From contig CANLXO010000002.1 in NCBI GenBank assembly GCA_947495055.1, positions 248,001 to 312,000 on the forward strand: DNA of 64,000 nucleotides. Direction: 5' to 3'. Source of the DNA: an uncultured Psychrobacter sp. Lineage in GTDB: Bacteria > Pseudomonadota > Gammaproteobacteria > Pseudomonadales > Moraxellaceae. Every line of letters starts with the position of its first letter. Within the stretch, counting starts at the first letter, position 1. A program made the position numbers and the translations under genes. Below are positions 56,101-64,000 of the stretch, piece by piece. Under the pieces are notes generated by a model. The model ran no database searches. It was given only the letters and a program-made list of their open reading frames with translations, and was not told where the DNA came from.

Positions 56101-58501
56101 CTTGTTCCGTGATATCGAACCTGGCGAGTACTACCCTGTCTATGGCGACTCATCAGCTAAAGGTTTTGATGCGCAGTCAACGAGTAAGCTCTATGTACGC
56201 TTAGATAAAGGTCGCTCATTTGCCTTTTATGGTGACCTAAAGACTCAGATCGACAATGATGATGGTATCAAACTTGGTCAGTATAATCGTACGCTTACCG
56301 GTCTAAAAGCGCAGTACGAAGATGCTAATACGCGCGTAACTACTTTTCTTGCCGAAACTAGCTCATCGCAGCGTGTGAATGAGACGCGTGGCCTTGGCAT
56401 ATCAGGCCCCTACCCGCTTGCTGAGAACTTCGATGCGGTACTTGAGAACTCTGAGACTGTTGAAGTTATTACTCGTGATGCCAATAACCCTGGTCTAATC
56501 GTACGCCGTGAGACGCTTACTCGCTTTGCTGATTATGAGATTGACCCTATTAGCCGTAGCTTATTTTTAAAAACGCCGATTGCCAGTCAAGACTTGGACG
56601 GTAATCCAATCTACATCCGCGTCACTGTAGAAGTAGACGAAGGCGGCGAAGACTATTTCGTCGGTGGTATTGCAGCCAAGCAGCAGATAAATGATAAGGT
56701 CTCTATCGGTGGTAGTTACGTCAATAGTGATGATCCACTCAATAAAGAAGAGCTCGCTAGTGTTAACAGTGTCATCAAGTTTAACGATAAGTTAAAGCTA
56801 GTCGCTGAATATGCGATGAACAAAGCTGAAAATCCAAATTATCAGCCTAGCAATCAGATCAATGCTGATGAACTAGACGTGCAAGACGCTGACGGTGATG
56901 CACTACGTATCGAGCTTGACTATGATGATAAGAAAAATACCCGTGCAAAAGCTTATTACAATGACGCTGACGAAGGCTTCGTTACTGGCGCGTCTCCATT
57001 AACGGCGGGACGTACTGAGTCTGGTATCGAGATTACTCATCTTATCAATGATAAGAAGACCGCGCTTAAGCTTGAGGGCGTACGCACAGAAGATCATACT
57101 ACTGAGGCGAGCCGCGAAGGCATTCAGGCCAGTATTGAGCAGCGCCTAAGCAAAAATGTCGTCGGTGAGCTTGGTGTACGTTATTACAAGCAAGACGCAA
57201 CTGCAGCTTCACGTAATACTCAAGCAGCTACAGATACCATCGATCCTACAGACGATACTTTATTTGATGATGATATTATCAATCAATCTGCACTCAATGG
57301 CGTCAGTACTGCTGATAAAGATATCGAAGGTACGACAGCTCGCGCTCGTATTACCGCACGCTTGCCTAAGCTTAATAACAGCTTAGTGTTTGCTGAATAT
57401 GAGCAGGATATCGATAACAGTTCACGCAATGCTACCTCTATAGGTGGTGAGACACCGCTAAGCAACCTCGGTCGTCTGTACGCGCGTCACGACTTAATCA
57501 ATAGCTTGTCAGGCAGCTATGGTCTCGATAATACCGATGAGCGTCAACGTACGGTTATCGGTTTTGATGCCAACTACATGAAAGACGGTAAAGTCTATAG
57601 CGAATATCGTATGCGCGATGCCATCAGTGCTCGTGAAGCAGAAGCCGCTATTGGTCTCAAAAACAAATGGTATGTGCAAGAAGGCTTGACTCTTAATACA
57701 CTGTTTGAGCGTGTTGAGTCTTTAGAGGGCGAAGAGAACAATACCGCAACCGCAGCCGGTATTGGAGTTGAGTACTTAGCACAAGAGGACTACAAGGCCT
57801 CAGGACGTTTAGAGAAGCGCTGGGGCGAGTCTAGTGATACGTTGCTAGGTAGTGCAGGTATTGCTTATCGCTATACTGACGATATCACTTTGCTTGCAAA
57901 AGATACTTACTCACGCATTGATTACGATGACGGCGACCGTACGGTTAACCGTTTTCAGTTGGGCGCAGCTTATCGTGATTTAAATAGCAATCAGCTTGAT
58001 ATGCTAGCTAAGCTTGAGTATCGTTTAGATGACAACAATACTGGTGATGACACTTATCGTAAAGACACCACTATTTGGTCATGGAATGGCAACTATCATC
58101 CGACGCGTCCACTGACTTTGTCTGGTCGTTACGCTGGTAAGTTTACTGAATACGAAGCCGATGGTATCTCAAGTGATAACACTGCTCACGCCGTCTATGG
58201 GCGCGGACTTTATGATCTTAGCGAGCGCTGGGATGTCGGCTTGCAAGCGGGTACTTACTGGAATGATCAAGCGGATGACTTAGCTTATATGTTAGGTGCT
58301 GAGGTCGGCTATAGCCCTATGACCAATCTATGGTTGTCACTGGGTTACAACTTCATGGGCTTTGAAGATGACGATATCGCCTATGATGATAGTACGCAGC
58401 AAGGCGCTTACTTTAGACTGCGCTTTAAGTTTGATGAAGAGCTGTTTAAGCGTGATGACCCAAGTAAGAATAAGCGTCTAAATGATAACTCTACTTTATA
58501 A
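53198..58501 (+). CDS. Giant DUF11/SdrD-B-like outer-membrane beta-barrel protein
   Basis: A 1767-residue protein with a signal peptide (1-38, ending AHA). Residues 48-70 carry the module shared with L1 and L2 (NNIAQTNYKV...SNQVSF). A DUF11 domain lies near 335-455, an SdrD-B-like domain near 480-550 (GKVYHDINRDGIQQKEDG), and a Big/invasin-like segment near 800-890. From about 895 to the end alternating hydrophobic strands form a large barrel, opening with PVYGDSSAKGFDAQSTSKLY and LDKGRSFAFYGD. The final strand LRFKF is followed by a 20-residue polar tail. It is the only barrel in the island, hence the candidate anchor or exporter. Function not established. Confidence 0.82.
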   Translation: MRQAVFSSRSPRNRTGALTALTTLAASMLLMQANIAHAEDGKGVTTINNIAQTNYKVGNSTQTGTSNQVSFKSLTLPQYDVSITQPALQTVNAGDTVQWINVLSNNGTFDEEVVVSFDYPNTLSNFVVYQDINNNGIIDGADEQLVLDGLSAQIALGQAESIQLIVQALTDRNATSGDTAEIKVGAVVVQDESVTAAATDRLIIVKPSIGFTDENFDTTQNNTQVGSNVYIEANYAQCNVQPNAKDQVWVTITSELTGDKYSLKATETGDNTGKYQVSAPTQNNANAIDDQIIQTLQGDTLAVTLDACITPEGDRVNIDSNISSNITVMDQSARLQVVKEGDVKSADLGDYVNYSINITNNGAATAFDVELKDALPRGFDYVKGSARVSQGAGDADTDIDINQAQTTEFKADGKYQVLNLGTLAAGETKNVTYRVLIGASSLGGDGINRATAVARDDRGNTFASMESQWEIDVSRGLMNTDGIIIGKVYHDINRDGIQQKEDGELGVAGVRIYMENGNFIVTDPEGKYNFYGVSAKTHVLKVDRTTIPAASELITQSNRNAGDGGSRFVDLKYGELHRADFAIVGGIGDSTERLNTELVARSKSISAKNNTLEQAVKSKLDLEPIYDRDYTDNVDASGCKSNDVLDQSIKCDSAIVTELVKPGAERVNMDVTKVVQPKEKVLEEYLKEVANNDVAFINLSSGQQLASYKQMVQVQAPLGSNFTLYANDKVVSAEQIGKTAEQEKQNVTAFDYYAVDLKRGRNTLRGVATDVNGKVISEQSIDVTTPDSLQAIKYRTQETLVEADGISEYQIVVSLKDRDNRPYVASTPITIDTNIGRINLPDGSKDKAGTQVTVNGGEILIPVIAPSVAGKGELIIDTGSSKQVIDLQFIPKLRPLIAVGIVEGAISLKDFDGSSITDAQGAFEEELHEFSGNDDYSATGRAAMFLKGKVRGDYLLTLAYDSDKKGERLFRDIEPGEYYPVYGDSSAKGFDAQSTSKLYVRLDKGRSFAFYGDLKTQIDNDDGIKLGQYNRTLTGLKAQYEDANTRVTTFLAETSSSQRVNETRGLGISGPYPLAENFDAVLENSETVEVITRDANNPGLIVRRETLTRFADYEIDPISRSLFLKTPIASQDLDGNPIYIRVTVEVDEGGEDYFVGGIAAKQQINDKVSIGGSYVNSDDPLNKEELASVNSVIKFNDKLKLVAEYAMNKAENPNYQPSNQINADELDVQDADGDALRIELDYDDKKNTRAKAYYNDADEGFVTGASPLTAGRTESGIEITHLINDKKTALKLEGVRTEDHTTEASREGIQASIEQRLSKNVVGELGVRYYKQDATAASRNTQAATDTIDPTDDTLFDDDIINQSALNGVSTADKDIEGTTARARITARLPKLNNSLVFAEYEQDIDNSSRNATSIGGETPLSNLGRLYARHDLINSLSGSYGLDNTDERQRTVIGFDANYMKDGKVYSEYRMRDAISAREAEAAIGLKNKWYVQEGLTLNTLFERVESLEGEENNTATAAGIGVEYLAQEDYKASGRLEKRWGESSDTLLGSAGIAYRYTDDITLLAKDTYSRIDYDDGDRTVNRFQLGAAYRDLNSNQLDMLAKLEYRLDDNNTGDDTYRKDTTIWSWNGNYHPTRPLTLSGRYAGKFTEYEADGISSDNTAHAVYGRGLYDLSERWDVGLQAGTYWNDQADDLAYMLGAEVGYSPMTNLWLSLGYNFMGFEDDDIAYDDSTQQGAYFRLRFKFDEELFKRDDPSKNKRLNDNSTL

Positions 58502-58515
58502 TAAGTAGAGTTATC
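58484..58515 (+). terminator. Hairpin overlapping the end of the barrel gene
   Basis: Perfect 13-bp stem GATAACTCTACTT/AAGTAGAGTTATC that includes the stop codon in its loop, followed by T-rich sequence. Confidence 0.65.
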
Positions 58516-58608
58516 TTGGTTTTAAATAACGGTTTCTAGTAACGTTTGATGTGTACCTGATCTCTCTAAAGCGCTTAACGCCTACCCCCTTAATAAAAGG
58601 TTTGTATT

Positions 58609-59574
58609 ATGATGACTGCCTCAGACCTCAAAACTAAAATACTAACTTATCAGCGGCATTTTCCAGCTGCTCTATCAGCGACACTGCTAGCACTTATCAC
58701 CTCGTCTGCCTCTGCAGATTTAGACTTTGCCAGTACTACTCGTATTACCCCAGTCTCTATACCACCTATCGCAGTACAGCCCATTATTGTCCAAACTGAT
58801 GTCCAACCAGTAACTAATCCTATAGTAGATAGCCCTGTCGTCAGTAGCATGGTTACCAATCAAATTAGCGCCTGTGATGATGACGACTTACAAACATCCA
58901 GATATCAAACATTTAACTATCAGACCTCACAGCAGCGCGATATCGCCTGTATGATTGCGCAGTTGCAGCCCTATGAGCAGTCAAATGTCACTGCGCGTCA
59001 ACAGTACCTAGCGTACAAGGCGCAAGCTTGGCTTATTTATGCCAATAACAAATATAGTATGAATAGCCGCGCCGCTATCGCTGACTATGCGTATGAGAGG
59101 GGCAGTACTATTTTTTATGCGCTAAAAAATAATAAAGAGCAAAGCATTGCACTTGTCAGCGACATTCCTCAAACCTCTGATATGATGCGCCCTGACCTTT
59201 GGGCAACATTGAGTGCGCTCAAAGATTCAGGCGGTATCAATAGTGCACCGCGTGAGCTGGCCTTTAGTGAGGTGTCTCTTATTTGGGCGGCAGCAGATCA
59301 CTGTGCTCGCGGTTGGCGCGAATCAAGCCCTCATTTTAGGATGGCTGATCGCTGGTTGGAACAAGCTCGAGAAGCTTATATTAATGCCAATACTGATATA
59401 GATAGCGCCGCCCTGATTGAACACATTAACGACTATTACCAGCAGTATGAACCACTAGATGCTAGAAATGATATTTGTAACGGTCAAGTCATGCCTGTAG
59501 ACAGTCAGGTTCAAAGCAGTGCTATTATTCCTATGCCTAAACCAACGGCGACGTATACCCTCGCTGACCAGTAA
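58609..59574 (+). CDS. Exported helical protein, last gene of the surface island
   Basis: A 321-residue protein with a signal peptide (about 18-36, ending SASA). A Pro/Val-rich linker (about 40-80) and two Cys (ACDDDD, DIACMIAQ) come first; the rest (about 105-290) is predicted helical, with repeat-like segments such as WLIYANNKYSMNSRAAIADYAYERG and ADRWLEQAREAYINA that recall TPR-like periplasmic proteins. I do not recognise the family. AAAGG precedes the ATG; it starts 108 bp after the barrel gene. A periplasmic partner of the barrel protein is inferred from position only. Confidence 0.75.
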   Translation: MMTASDLKTKILTYQRHFPAALSATLLALITSSASADLDFASTTRITPVSIPPIAVQPIIVQTDVQPVTNPIVDSPVVSSMVTNQISACDDDDLQTSRYQTFNYQTSQQRDIACMIAQLQPYEQSNVTARQQYLAYKAQAWLIYANNKYSMNSRAAIADYAYERGSTIFYALKNNKEQSIALVSDIPQTSDMMRPDLWATLSALKDSGGINSAPRELAFSEVSLIWAAADHCARGWRESSPHFRMADRWLEQAREAYINANTDIDSAALIEHINDYYQQYEPLDARNDICNGQVMPVDSQVQSSAIIPMPKPTATYTLADQ

Positions 59575-59597
59575 CTAAATAGATTGTCGCCTTATAC

Positions 59598-59629
59598 AAA
59601 GAAGCCAACATATCAATGTTGGCTTCTTT
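59598..59629. terminator. Bidirectional rho-independent terminator
   Basis: Perfect 13-bp stem AAAGAAGCCAACA/TGTTGGCTTCTTT, closing the surface island and the convergent tetR-type gene. Confidence 0.92.
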
Positions 59630-59710
59630 GCGTGGATATATAGATTACCAATATATAGTACAGACTACCTATGAGTTTAATATTGACTCAAACCCATAGG
59701 CGAGCTCAAT

Positions 59711-60406
59711 TTATGAACCCTTTTTTGCTGGTAGTTTCTCTGGCAGATAACAGCGCAGGTAAGCGATGAATGCTGTATTTGCTTCTTGTATATACTCATC
59801 TGTAATCGCTTGATGACGACGATACGACAAAGTAAAGATTGCATTAATGATGCTATAAGCTATCAACATAGTGTCTTGAATATCGTCAAAGCTTGGCATC
59901 TCATAACGCTCAGATAAGCGCTTGTATACCAAATTAACGATTTGATGATCGATGTCTTCACCGAAGCTATCGCCTTCAAAATCAGGGGTGTTGGTATCGT
60001 ATATCAGCTTAGCTTTGGTCTGATCTTCATGAAAAATCTGCACGCAGCGATCAATAAGCGCGGTCAAATAGCCCTGCCATCTGTCATAGCCACCTGTCTC
60101 AACAGTCTGCAATATCTCTAATAACTCAATAGCATTCAAAAAACGCAGCGCTAAAAATATCGCTTCGATATTAGGAAAAAAGTGATAAGCGGACGCTCTT
60201 GGGATACCCGCTTCTTCACATACAGCAGCTAGAGTAATGTCATTAATCGCTTGGGTTTCACTTAGCTTTTTGGCACCCGCCAATAATTTTTGGCGACGTA
60301 CGCGTCCTTGCTGACTAGTAAATTTAAATTTGTTCGGCACTAGCATCTTTGCCAGTTCCGAATCTACAAGTACGTCTTCTATCTTGTCGTCTTTACTCTC
60401 ACTCAT
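59711..60406 (-). CDS. TetR/AcrR family transcriptional regulator
   Basis: A 231-residue repressor-type protein. The helix-turn-helix lies near 40-85 (LLAGAKKLSETQAINDITLAAVCEEAGIPRASAYHFFPN), preceded by a 35-residue extension; the remainder is the helical ligand-binding and dimer domain. AGAGG is six bases before the ATG. It points toward the surface island but is separated from it by a terminator; the target genes cannot be read from the sequence. Confidence 0.9.
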   Translation of the reverse strand: MSESKDDKIEDVLVDSELAKMLVPNKFKFTSQQGRVRRQKLLAGAKKLSETQAINDITLAAVCEEAGIPRASAYHFFPNIEAIFLALRFLNAIELLEILQTVETGGYDRWQGYLTALIDRCVQIFHEDQTKAKLIYDTNTPDFEGDSFGEDIDHQIVNLVYKRLSERYEMPSFDDIQDTMLIAYSIINAIFTLSYRRHQAITDEYIQEANTAFIAYLRCYLPEKLPAKKGS

Positions 60407-60644
60407 TACAAACCTCTTAGCGTTATGCCTTTTTGTTTTTGTCTACCGTCATTATTAAATGATGCTAAATCTGATATTAATTTAACACTTTATATCAGCA
60501 ATTTTCGTGCCACTATGTTTATAGTGAAAGTAGCATTAAACTTGACTGTATGTTTAATAAGTAGGCATTCATAAGCACTTGTACATTATCAAGCAAAAGA
60601 CAGGAATGGGTTAAATAATAATGTATCGATTAACCCCAAAAAGG

Positions 60645-61673
60645 TCAATCGTTAAGCTTTATTTTGGCTCTGATTATACCATGATCAGTGGGTCTATCGG
60701 CATAATCCCATTTGAGATGATCATTAAAATAATCAACTCTCTCAACATACCCAAGCGCAAATTTACTCTCAGGTAAAAACTCTTCAGACACGAACAATTG
60801 ATCGATAACCTCAGGCATACCTTGGTAAATATGCGTGTAGGCAACGTCTTTCATCCATCCGTAGCGAGCTTGCACACGGGCGGCATCAAATAATGATACG
60901 TCACGCATACTTTTATCATAATTTACCTCCCCTGTCTCGGTCATCAACTGAGTAGTCACGCTACCAGTCACATCATTCATATCACCTAGTAGTATGAGCG
61001 GCTCACGGGTATGATGAAGGCGCTCGATAATAGACAAACGGATAGAGGCCGCTTCCGCCGCGCGCATACATAGGCTACGTAGCTTGGCACGGATGCGTAT
61101 GTTTGGATCATCCATATCTTCTAATAGATTGCCATCGTCATCACGTAAGAAAAAAGCACGTTTGCTCTTTAGATGCGCTGTAACTATAGTGATTGGCTGC
61201 CCAAAGGCATCGACTCGTAATAATAGTGGTGGACGGTTGAAGCGCTCATAAGGCCCTACATCAGGAATATCGATGACCGCTTTTGGTGCAATTTGTTCAA
61301 GTAAACTGCTCTCTAACTGCTCAAAACGCGTAATAATACCAACTGCTGGCGTATCTTGAGCACCGAGTCCGCGAGTATGCACACTAGCCGTATCATTGCT
61401 GGCTAGTGGTATGACGGCATGTTCAGGCTTGAACCCTAGTGACATTGCTAAGTCCTCAAGCGCATCGCTATCCCATACTTCTTGCACGGCGATGATATCA
61501 GCGTGTGCTTTTGCCAATAGATCTGATAAACCCTTTAGTTTGTGTGCATAATCTTGTTTATTATAAGCTGGCGCGTTGTCATAGTAGATGCGCTCTGCAT
61601 TGGCAAAGTTTAAAAGATTAGCAGTAGCTATGTAAAAAGAGCGGCGAGTGTTACTACGATTGGAATCAGTCAT
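60645..61673 (-). CDS. Endonuclease/exonuclease/phosphatase (EEP) family protein
   Basis: A 342-residue metal-dependent hydrolase. The fold's catalytic signposts appear in order: TANLLNF, IIAVQEVW with the metal-binding Glu, VTAHLKSKRAF, ILLGDMNDV and PTDHGIIRAKI. There is no signal peptide, so it acts in the cytoplasm. Family members cleave nucleic acids or phosphodiesters; no closer assignment is possible by eye. AAAGGG precedes the ATG. The symporter gene lies upstream on the same strand, 59 bp away, so they may be co-transcribed. Confidence 0.87.
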   Translation of the reverse strand: MTDSNRSNTRRSFYIATANLLNFANAERIYYDNAPAYNKQDYAHKLKGLSDLLAKAHADIIAVQEVWDSDALEDLAMSLGFKPEHAVIPLASNDTASVHTRGLGAQDTPAVGIITRFEQLESSLLEQIAPKAVIDIPDVGPYERFNRPPLLLRVDAFGQPITIVTAHLKSKRAFFLRDDDGNLLEDMDDPNIRIRAKLRSLCMRAAEAASIRLSIIERLHHTREPLILLGDMNDVTGSVTTQLMTETGEVNYDKSMRDVSLFDAARVQARYGWMKDVAYTHIYQGMPEVIDQLFVSEEFLPESKFALGYVERVDYFNDHLKWDYADRPTDHGIIRAKIKLND

Positions 61674-61690
61674 AAGACCCTTTATATGAT

Positions 61691-61736
61691 TGTCAGTGTA
61701 ATAGCTTTAGTGTCAGTGTCAGTGTAATAGCTTTAG
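61691..61736. repeat. 20-bp direct repeat at the end of the symporter gene
   Basis: TGTCAGTGTAATAGCTTTAG occurs at 61691-61710 and 61717-61736 with TGTCAG between. The second copy covers the symporter stop codon. Confidence 0.85.
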
Positions 61737-63106
61737 TCAATGTGAGCGCGATTCGCGGTAGGTTTTACTCTTGCTATCACAAAAGCTATCGCACCAATAA
61801 CGGATGCCATAACACAGAGTATCAATAACTTGTCGTACTTGTGCTCTACGCCAAATATAGGCGTCATCACAGCGAGGTATCCACCGTTCTCAAGCATATA
61901 AATAATGCCAGCGCTAAGCGCCGAGACAAAGCTGATAACAATCGCCCAAGGTTTGACCTCCCAGCTTGACCAAATGCTAAAAAATACTACTGGTGCCAAA
62001 AATAGTGAGGCTGTACCACTCACCGCGACTGCATCAAATAAGTCTTTGCTACCTGTCGCAATAAATGCCAAACCCACCAATAAAAACCCAAGCATCACCA
62101 GCCTGCCATTATTGACCGTAGGTTTGATGAGTTTCATATCGACAGCTACCAGCTTGGCGGCGCTGGCATAAGTAGAGTCGAGCGTCGATATCGCTGAGAT
62201 TATGAGCGCAAAGCTAAATAACATCATAACCAAAGGTGAAAATAGCGTGCTGAGCGTTTGAGTGACCTCTGTCGCCCCACCAGCATTATTTAACTGCGCA
62301 AATACGCCAAGCAGGCCAAACAGTACAATACAGATGATGGAGATGGGAGCCGCATAGTAAAACGACTTTTTGGTGGTTGAGCGATCTGCCAAAAATCCGC
62401 GATCGGTCATCACAGGGTCGTGAGCTGGATAGCTCCAGACTTGAATAAAAGCGACTATAAGAAGTATCCAGCCCTTATTATCAGTACTATTTGATGAGTT
62501 GATAATCTCGCTCAATGAAAACAGCGGATGGGTGAACATAGCTACTGACAGTACCGCTATCGCCCCAATCGTCAACAGTGCCTGCACAACATCTGTCTTA
62601 AGCGCAGTATGCAACCCGCCAATAGACGAGTAGATCAAAGTGGCCACCGCGATAAATAAGATAATATAAGTCTCATTAAAGCCGACAAACAAGGTAGTGA
62701 TAAAGCCAAATACTAACAAGTTGCTAAAGACTTCACTGACTAATCGAAAGCTAATAACCGCATTAAAGAAATGCTCGCCCACTCTGCCAAACTTTGCCTG
62801 CATAAAGGTTTGCATATTATCAAAGCCATGCTTGAAGCGTAGGCTGTCGACAATATGAGCGCCAGTGATAAAGCTAAAATAGTACATAGCGTAAGCTAGA
62901 GCACCTGCAATACCATAAAAGAACCCAAGTATAGCTGCATTCATCAATGAGCGCGCAAATATCCAAGTGGTGACTTGTGACAATACCAAAGTCCATAGCC
63001 CAGGCGCTAAGCCTTGGCTTGATTTACCTTGATAAAAACGTGCAGCATCGGAAGCAGTTTTGAGATTTTGATTTGCTAAGGTATCAGTCATTTGCTCTAT
63101 GTTCAT
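61733..63106 (-). CDS. Sodium:solute symporter family transporter
   Basis: A polytopic membrane protein with about 12-13 helices. SSS-family patterns are YSSIGGLHTALKTDVVQALL, PAHDPVMTDRGFLADRS and the sodium-site helix ISAISTLDSTYASAAKLVAVD. It is shorter (about 457 residues) than many SSS carriers, and the substrate is unknown. The frame reaches a GTG at 63145; the ATG at 63106 is preferred, and a further ATG at 63091 is possible, as none has a strong ribosome binding site. Confidence 0.87.
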   Translation of the reverse strand: MNIEQMTDTLANQNLKTASDAARFYQGKSSQGLAPGLWTLVLSQVTTWIFARSLMNAAILGFFYGIAGALAYAMYYFSFITGAHIVDSLRFKHGFDNMQTFMQAKFGRVGEHFFNAVISFRLVSEVFSNLLVFGFITTLFVGFNETYIILFIAVATLIYSSIGGLHTALKTDVVQALLTIGAIAVLSVAMFTHPLFSLSEIINSSNSTDNKGWILLIVAFIQVWSYPAHDPVMTDRGFLADRSTTKKSFYYAAPISIICIVLFGLLGVFAQLNNAGGATEVTQTLSTLFSPLVMMLFSFALIISAISTLDSTYASAAKLVAVDMKLIKPTVNNGRLVMLGFLLVGLAFIATGSKDLFDAVAVSGTASLFLAPVVFFSIWSSWEVKPWAIVISFVSALSAGIIYMLENGGYLAVMTPIFGVEHKYDKLLILCVMASVIGAIAFVIARVKPTANRAHID

Positions 63107-63203
63107 TATTATTGTCAGACTAAGATTAGCACAACTTTTTGACACTTATTGTTATTGTTGAACGTCAATACGATACTTTTATTTTTTCTCAACAGTATTA
63201 AAA

Positions 63204-63233
63204 AGGGCTCTCAAAACATGGTTTGAAAGCCCT
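63204..63233 (-). terminator. Rho-independent terminator of the glycine-zipper gene
   Basis: On the minus strand AGGGCTTTCAAAC pairs with the GTTTTGAGAGCCCT arm (one mismatch, one bulge) and is followed by five T. Confidence 0.8.
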
Positions 63234-63275
63234 AATAAAAGTCTGGTAAATATTCATTTATATTAATATGAATAC

Positions 63276-63932
63276 TTATTTGCTAACGCGGTTCCATGCA
63301 TCACGTGAGGCTACGCGCGCTTCATTCCACTGCATACGTGACTCGCCTTTGACTTCGTTCCATGATTGCTCAAGCTCACTTTCATGATCTTCAAAACGAG
63401 CATCTGCTGGATAACGATGACGATTAGCATACCCTACAGCATAAGCTGGATGGGCATCGCGATCAAAATCGTGACCCTGTGCATGATAGTCAGTATTGGC
63501 AAATTCAGCGCGCCAGTAGGCTTCTTCGTGAGTTGGATTGATAGCTTCAGCTGAAGCATGACCTGCACCGCCACCAGCGATAGCACCAATAGCGCCGCCA
63601 ATGAGCGTTCCTAGCGGTCCTGCCATAGAACCAATAGCTGCGCCTGCTACTGCGCCGCCAACACCGCCAACACCAGTACCGACAGGGTGTGAGCCTGGCT
63701 CACCTGTAATCATGTCAGCATTAAGATCTTTTTTGGTCTCTTTTGACATATGCTTGATTTCGCTACGGTCGATGTTATCTGGATCATTCATAATGACCTT
63801 TTTTTCTGTGACGCCAGCGTCTGGCGTTCTTAATTCATTTTCGGCTCTGATGCGCTCAGCTTCTGTCAATTCACGACCATCAGCGGCTACAATCTCGTTA
63901 TCACCTATAATACGGGCATCATTATTACTCAT
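63276..63932 (-). CDS. Glycine-zipper domain protein
   Basis: A 218-residue protein with a central Gly/Ala-rich membrane-inserting segment (about 84-130, with repeated GGAVAGAAIG and GGAIGAIAGGG motifs) typical of glycine-zipper proteins. The first 80 residues are acidic and polar, and the C-terminal part is hydrophilic with a repeated Trp-Asn-Glu/Arg pattern (QSWNEV, MQWNEA, DAWNRV). No signal peptide is seen. AAGGA is eight bases before the ATG. Such proteins are often stress-induced; the function here is unknown. Confidence 0.82.
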   Translation of the reverse strand: MSNNDARIIGDNEIVAADGRELTEAERIRAENELRTPDAGVTEKKVIMNDPDNIDRSEIKHMSKETKKDLNADMITGEPGSHPVGTGVGGVGGAVAGAAIGSMAGPLGTLIGGAIGAIAGGGAGHASAEAINPTHEEAYWRAEFANTDYHAQGHDFDRDAHPAYAVGYANRHRYPADARFEDHESELEQSWNEVKGESRMQWNEARVASRDAWNRVSK

Positions 63933-64000
63933 AAAATCATCCTTAAATTATTAGTTATTGTTTATATAGAAATTTATTTTTTGAACTATAAATTTGCAAG

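Noticed and set aside
60608..60636. GGGTTAA/TTAACCC hairpin near the end of the EEP gene
   Set aside because: Seven-bp stem with a wide loop and no T-run in either direction; not enough for a terminator.

Overview
The window looks like chromosomal DNA of a Moraxellaceae gamma-proteobacterium, most probably Psychrobacter. The evidence is the close match of the first complete gene to the Acinetobacter fatty acyl-CoA reductase Acr1, the moderate G+C, the Gram-negative LPS genes (kdsB, lpxK, msbA) and the order holB-pilZ known from Pseudomonadales. No taxonomic search was possible. I recognised no rRNA, tRNA, CRISPR array, prophage or complete insertion sequence.

Positions 1-11900 hold metabolism and transport: Acr1-type reductase, a DUF1622 membrane protein, DusB, a BCCT (BetT-like) osmolyte transporter, a HIT hydrolase, IlvD, a CPA1 antiporter and a beta-lactamase-fold hydrolase. 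Positions 11989-18660 hold a PTP-like protein and a lipid module (MaoC hydratase, two-domain FabG4-type reductase, divergent thiolase) in the same order and orientation as mycobacterial htdX-fabG4-fadA2. PPK2 follows. Positions 18669-28749 are a minus-strand run of housekeeping genes: pilZ, holB, kdsB, lpxK, msbA, exbD, exbB, parB, parA, rsmG. A MITE-like element of about 295 bp lies between holB and pilZ.

Positions 29125-41090 hold a Lon-type protease, a WYL regulator with a TerD-domain protein, a voltage-sensor K+ channel, a small Cys-rich membrane protein, an OmpW-family porin, and aceE-aceF for pyruvate dehydrogenase.

The most unusual region is 41685-59574, an 18-kb plus-strand island of eight genes whose products all carry a predicted signal peptide. 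It has two large paralogous adhesin-like proteins (here A and B), two cassettes that each pair a 154-residue DUF11-like protein with a DUF11 protein of about 680 residues (S1-L1 and S2-L2), a 1767-residue protein joining DUF11 and SdrD-B-like domains to a very large predicted outer-membrane beta-barrel, and a 321-residue exported helical protein. A, B, L1 and L2 share a C-terminal module with a conserved Cys pair. L1, L2 and the barrel protein share an N-terminal module. No sortase, usher, T1SS or two-partner secretion gene is present, so the barrel protein is the obvious candidate anchor or exporter. I propose this as an uncharacterised cell-surface assembly system.

The right end (59711-63932) is ordinary: a TetR regulator, an endonuclease/exonuclease/phosphatase-family enzyme, a sodium:solute symporter and a glycine-zipper protein.
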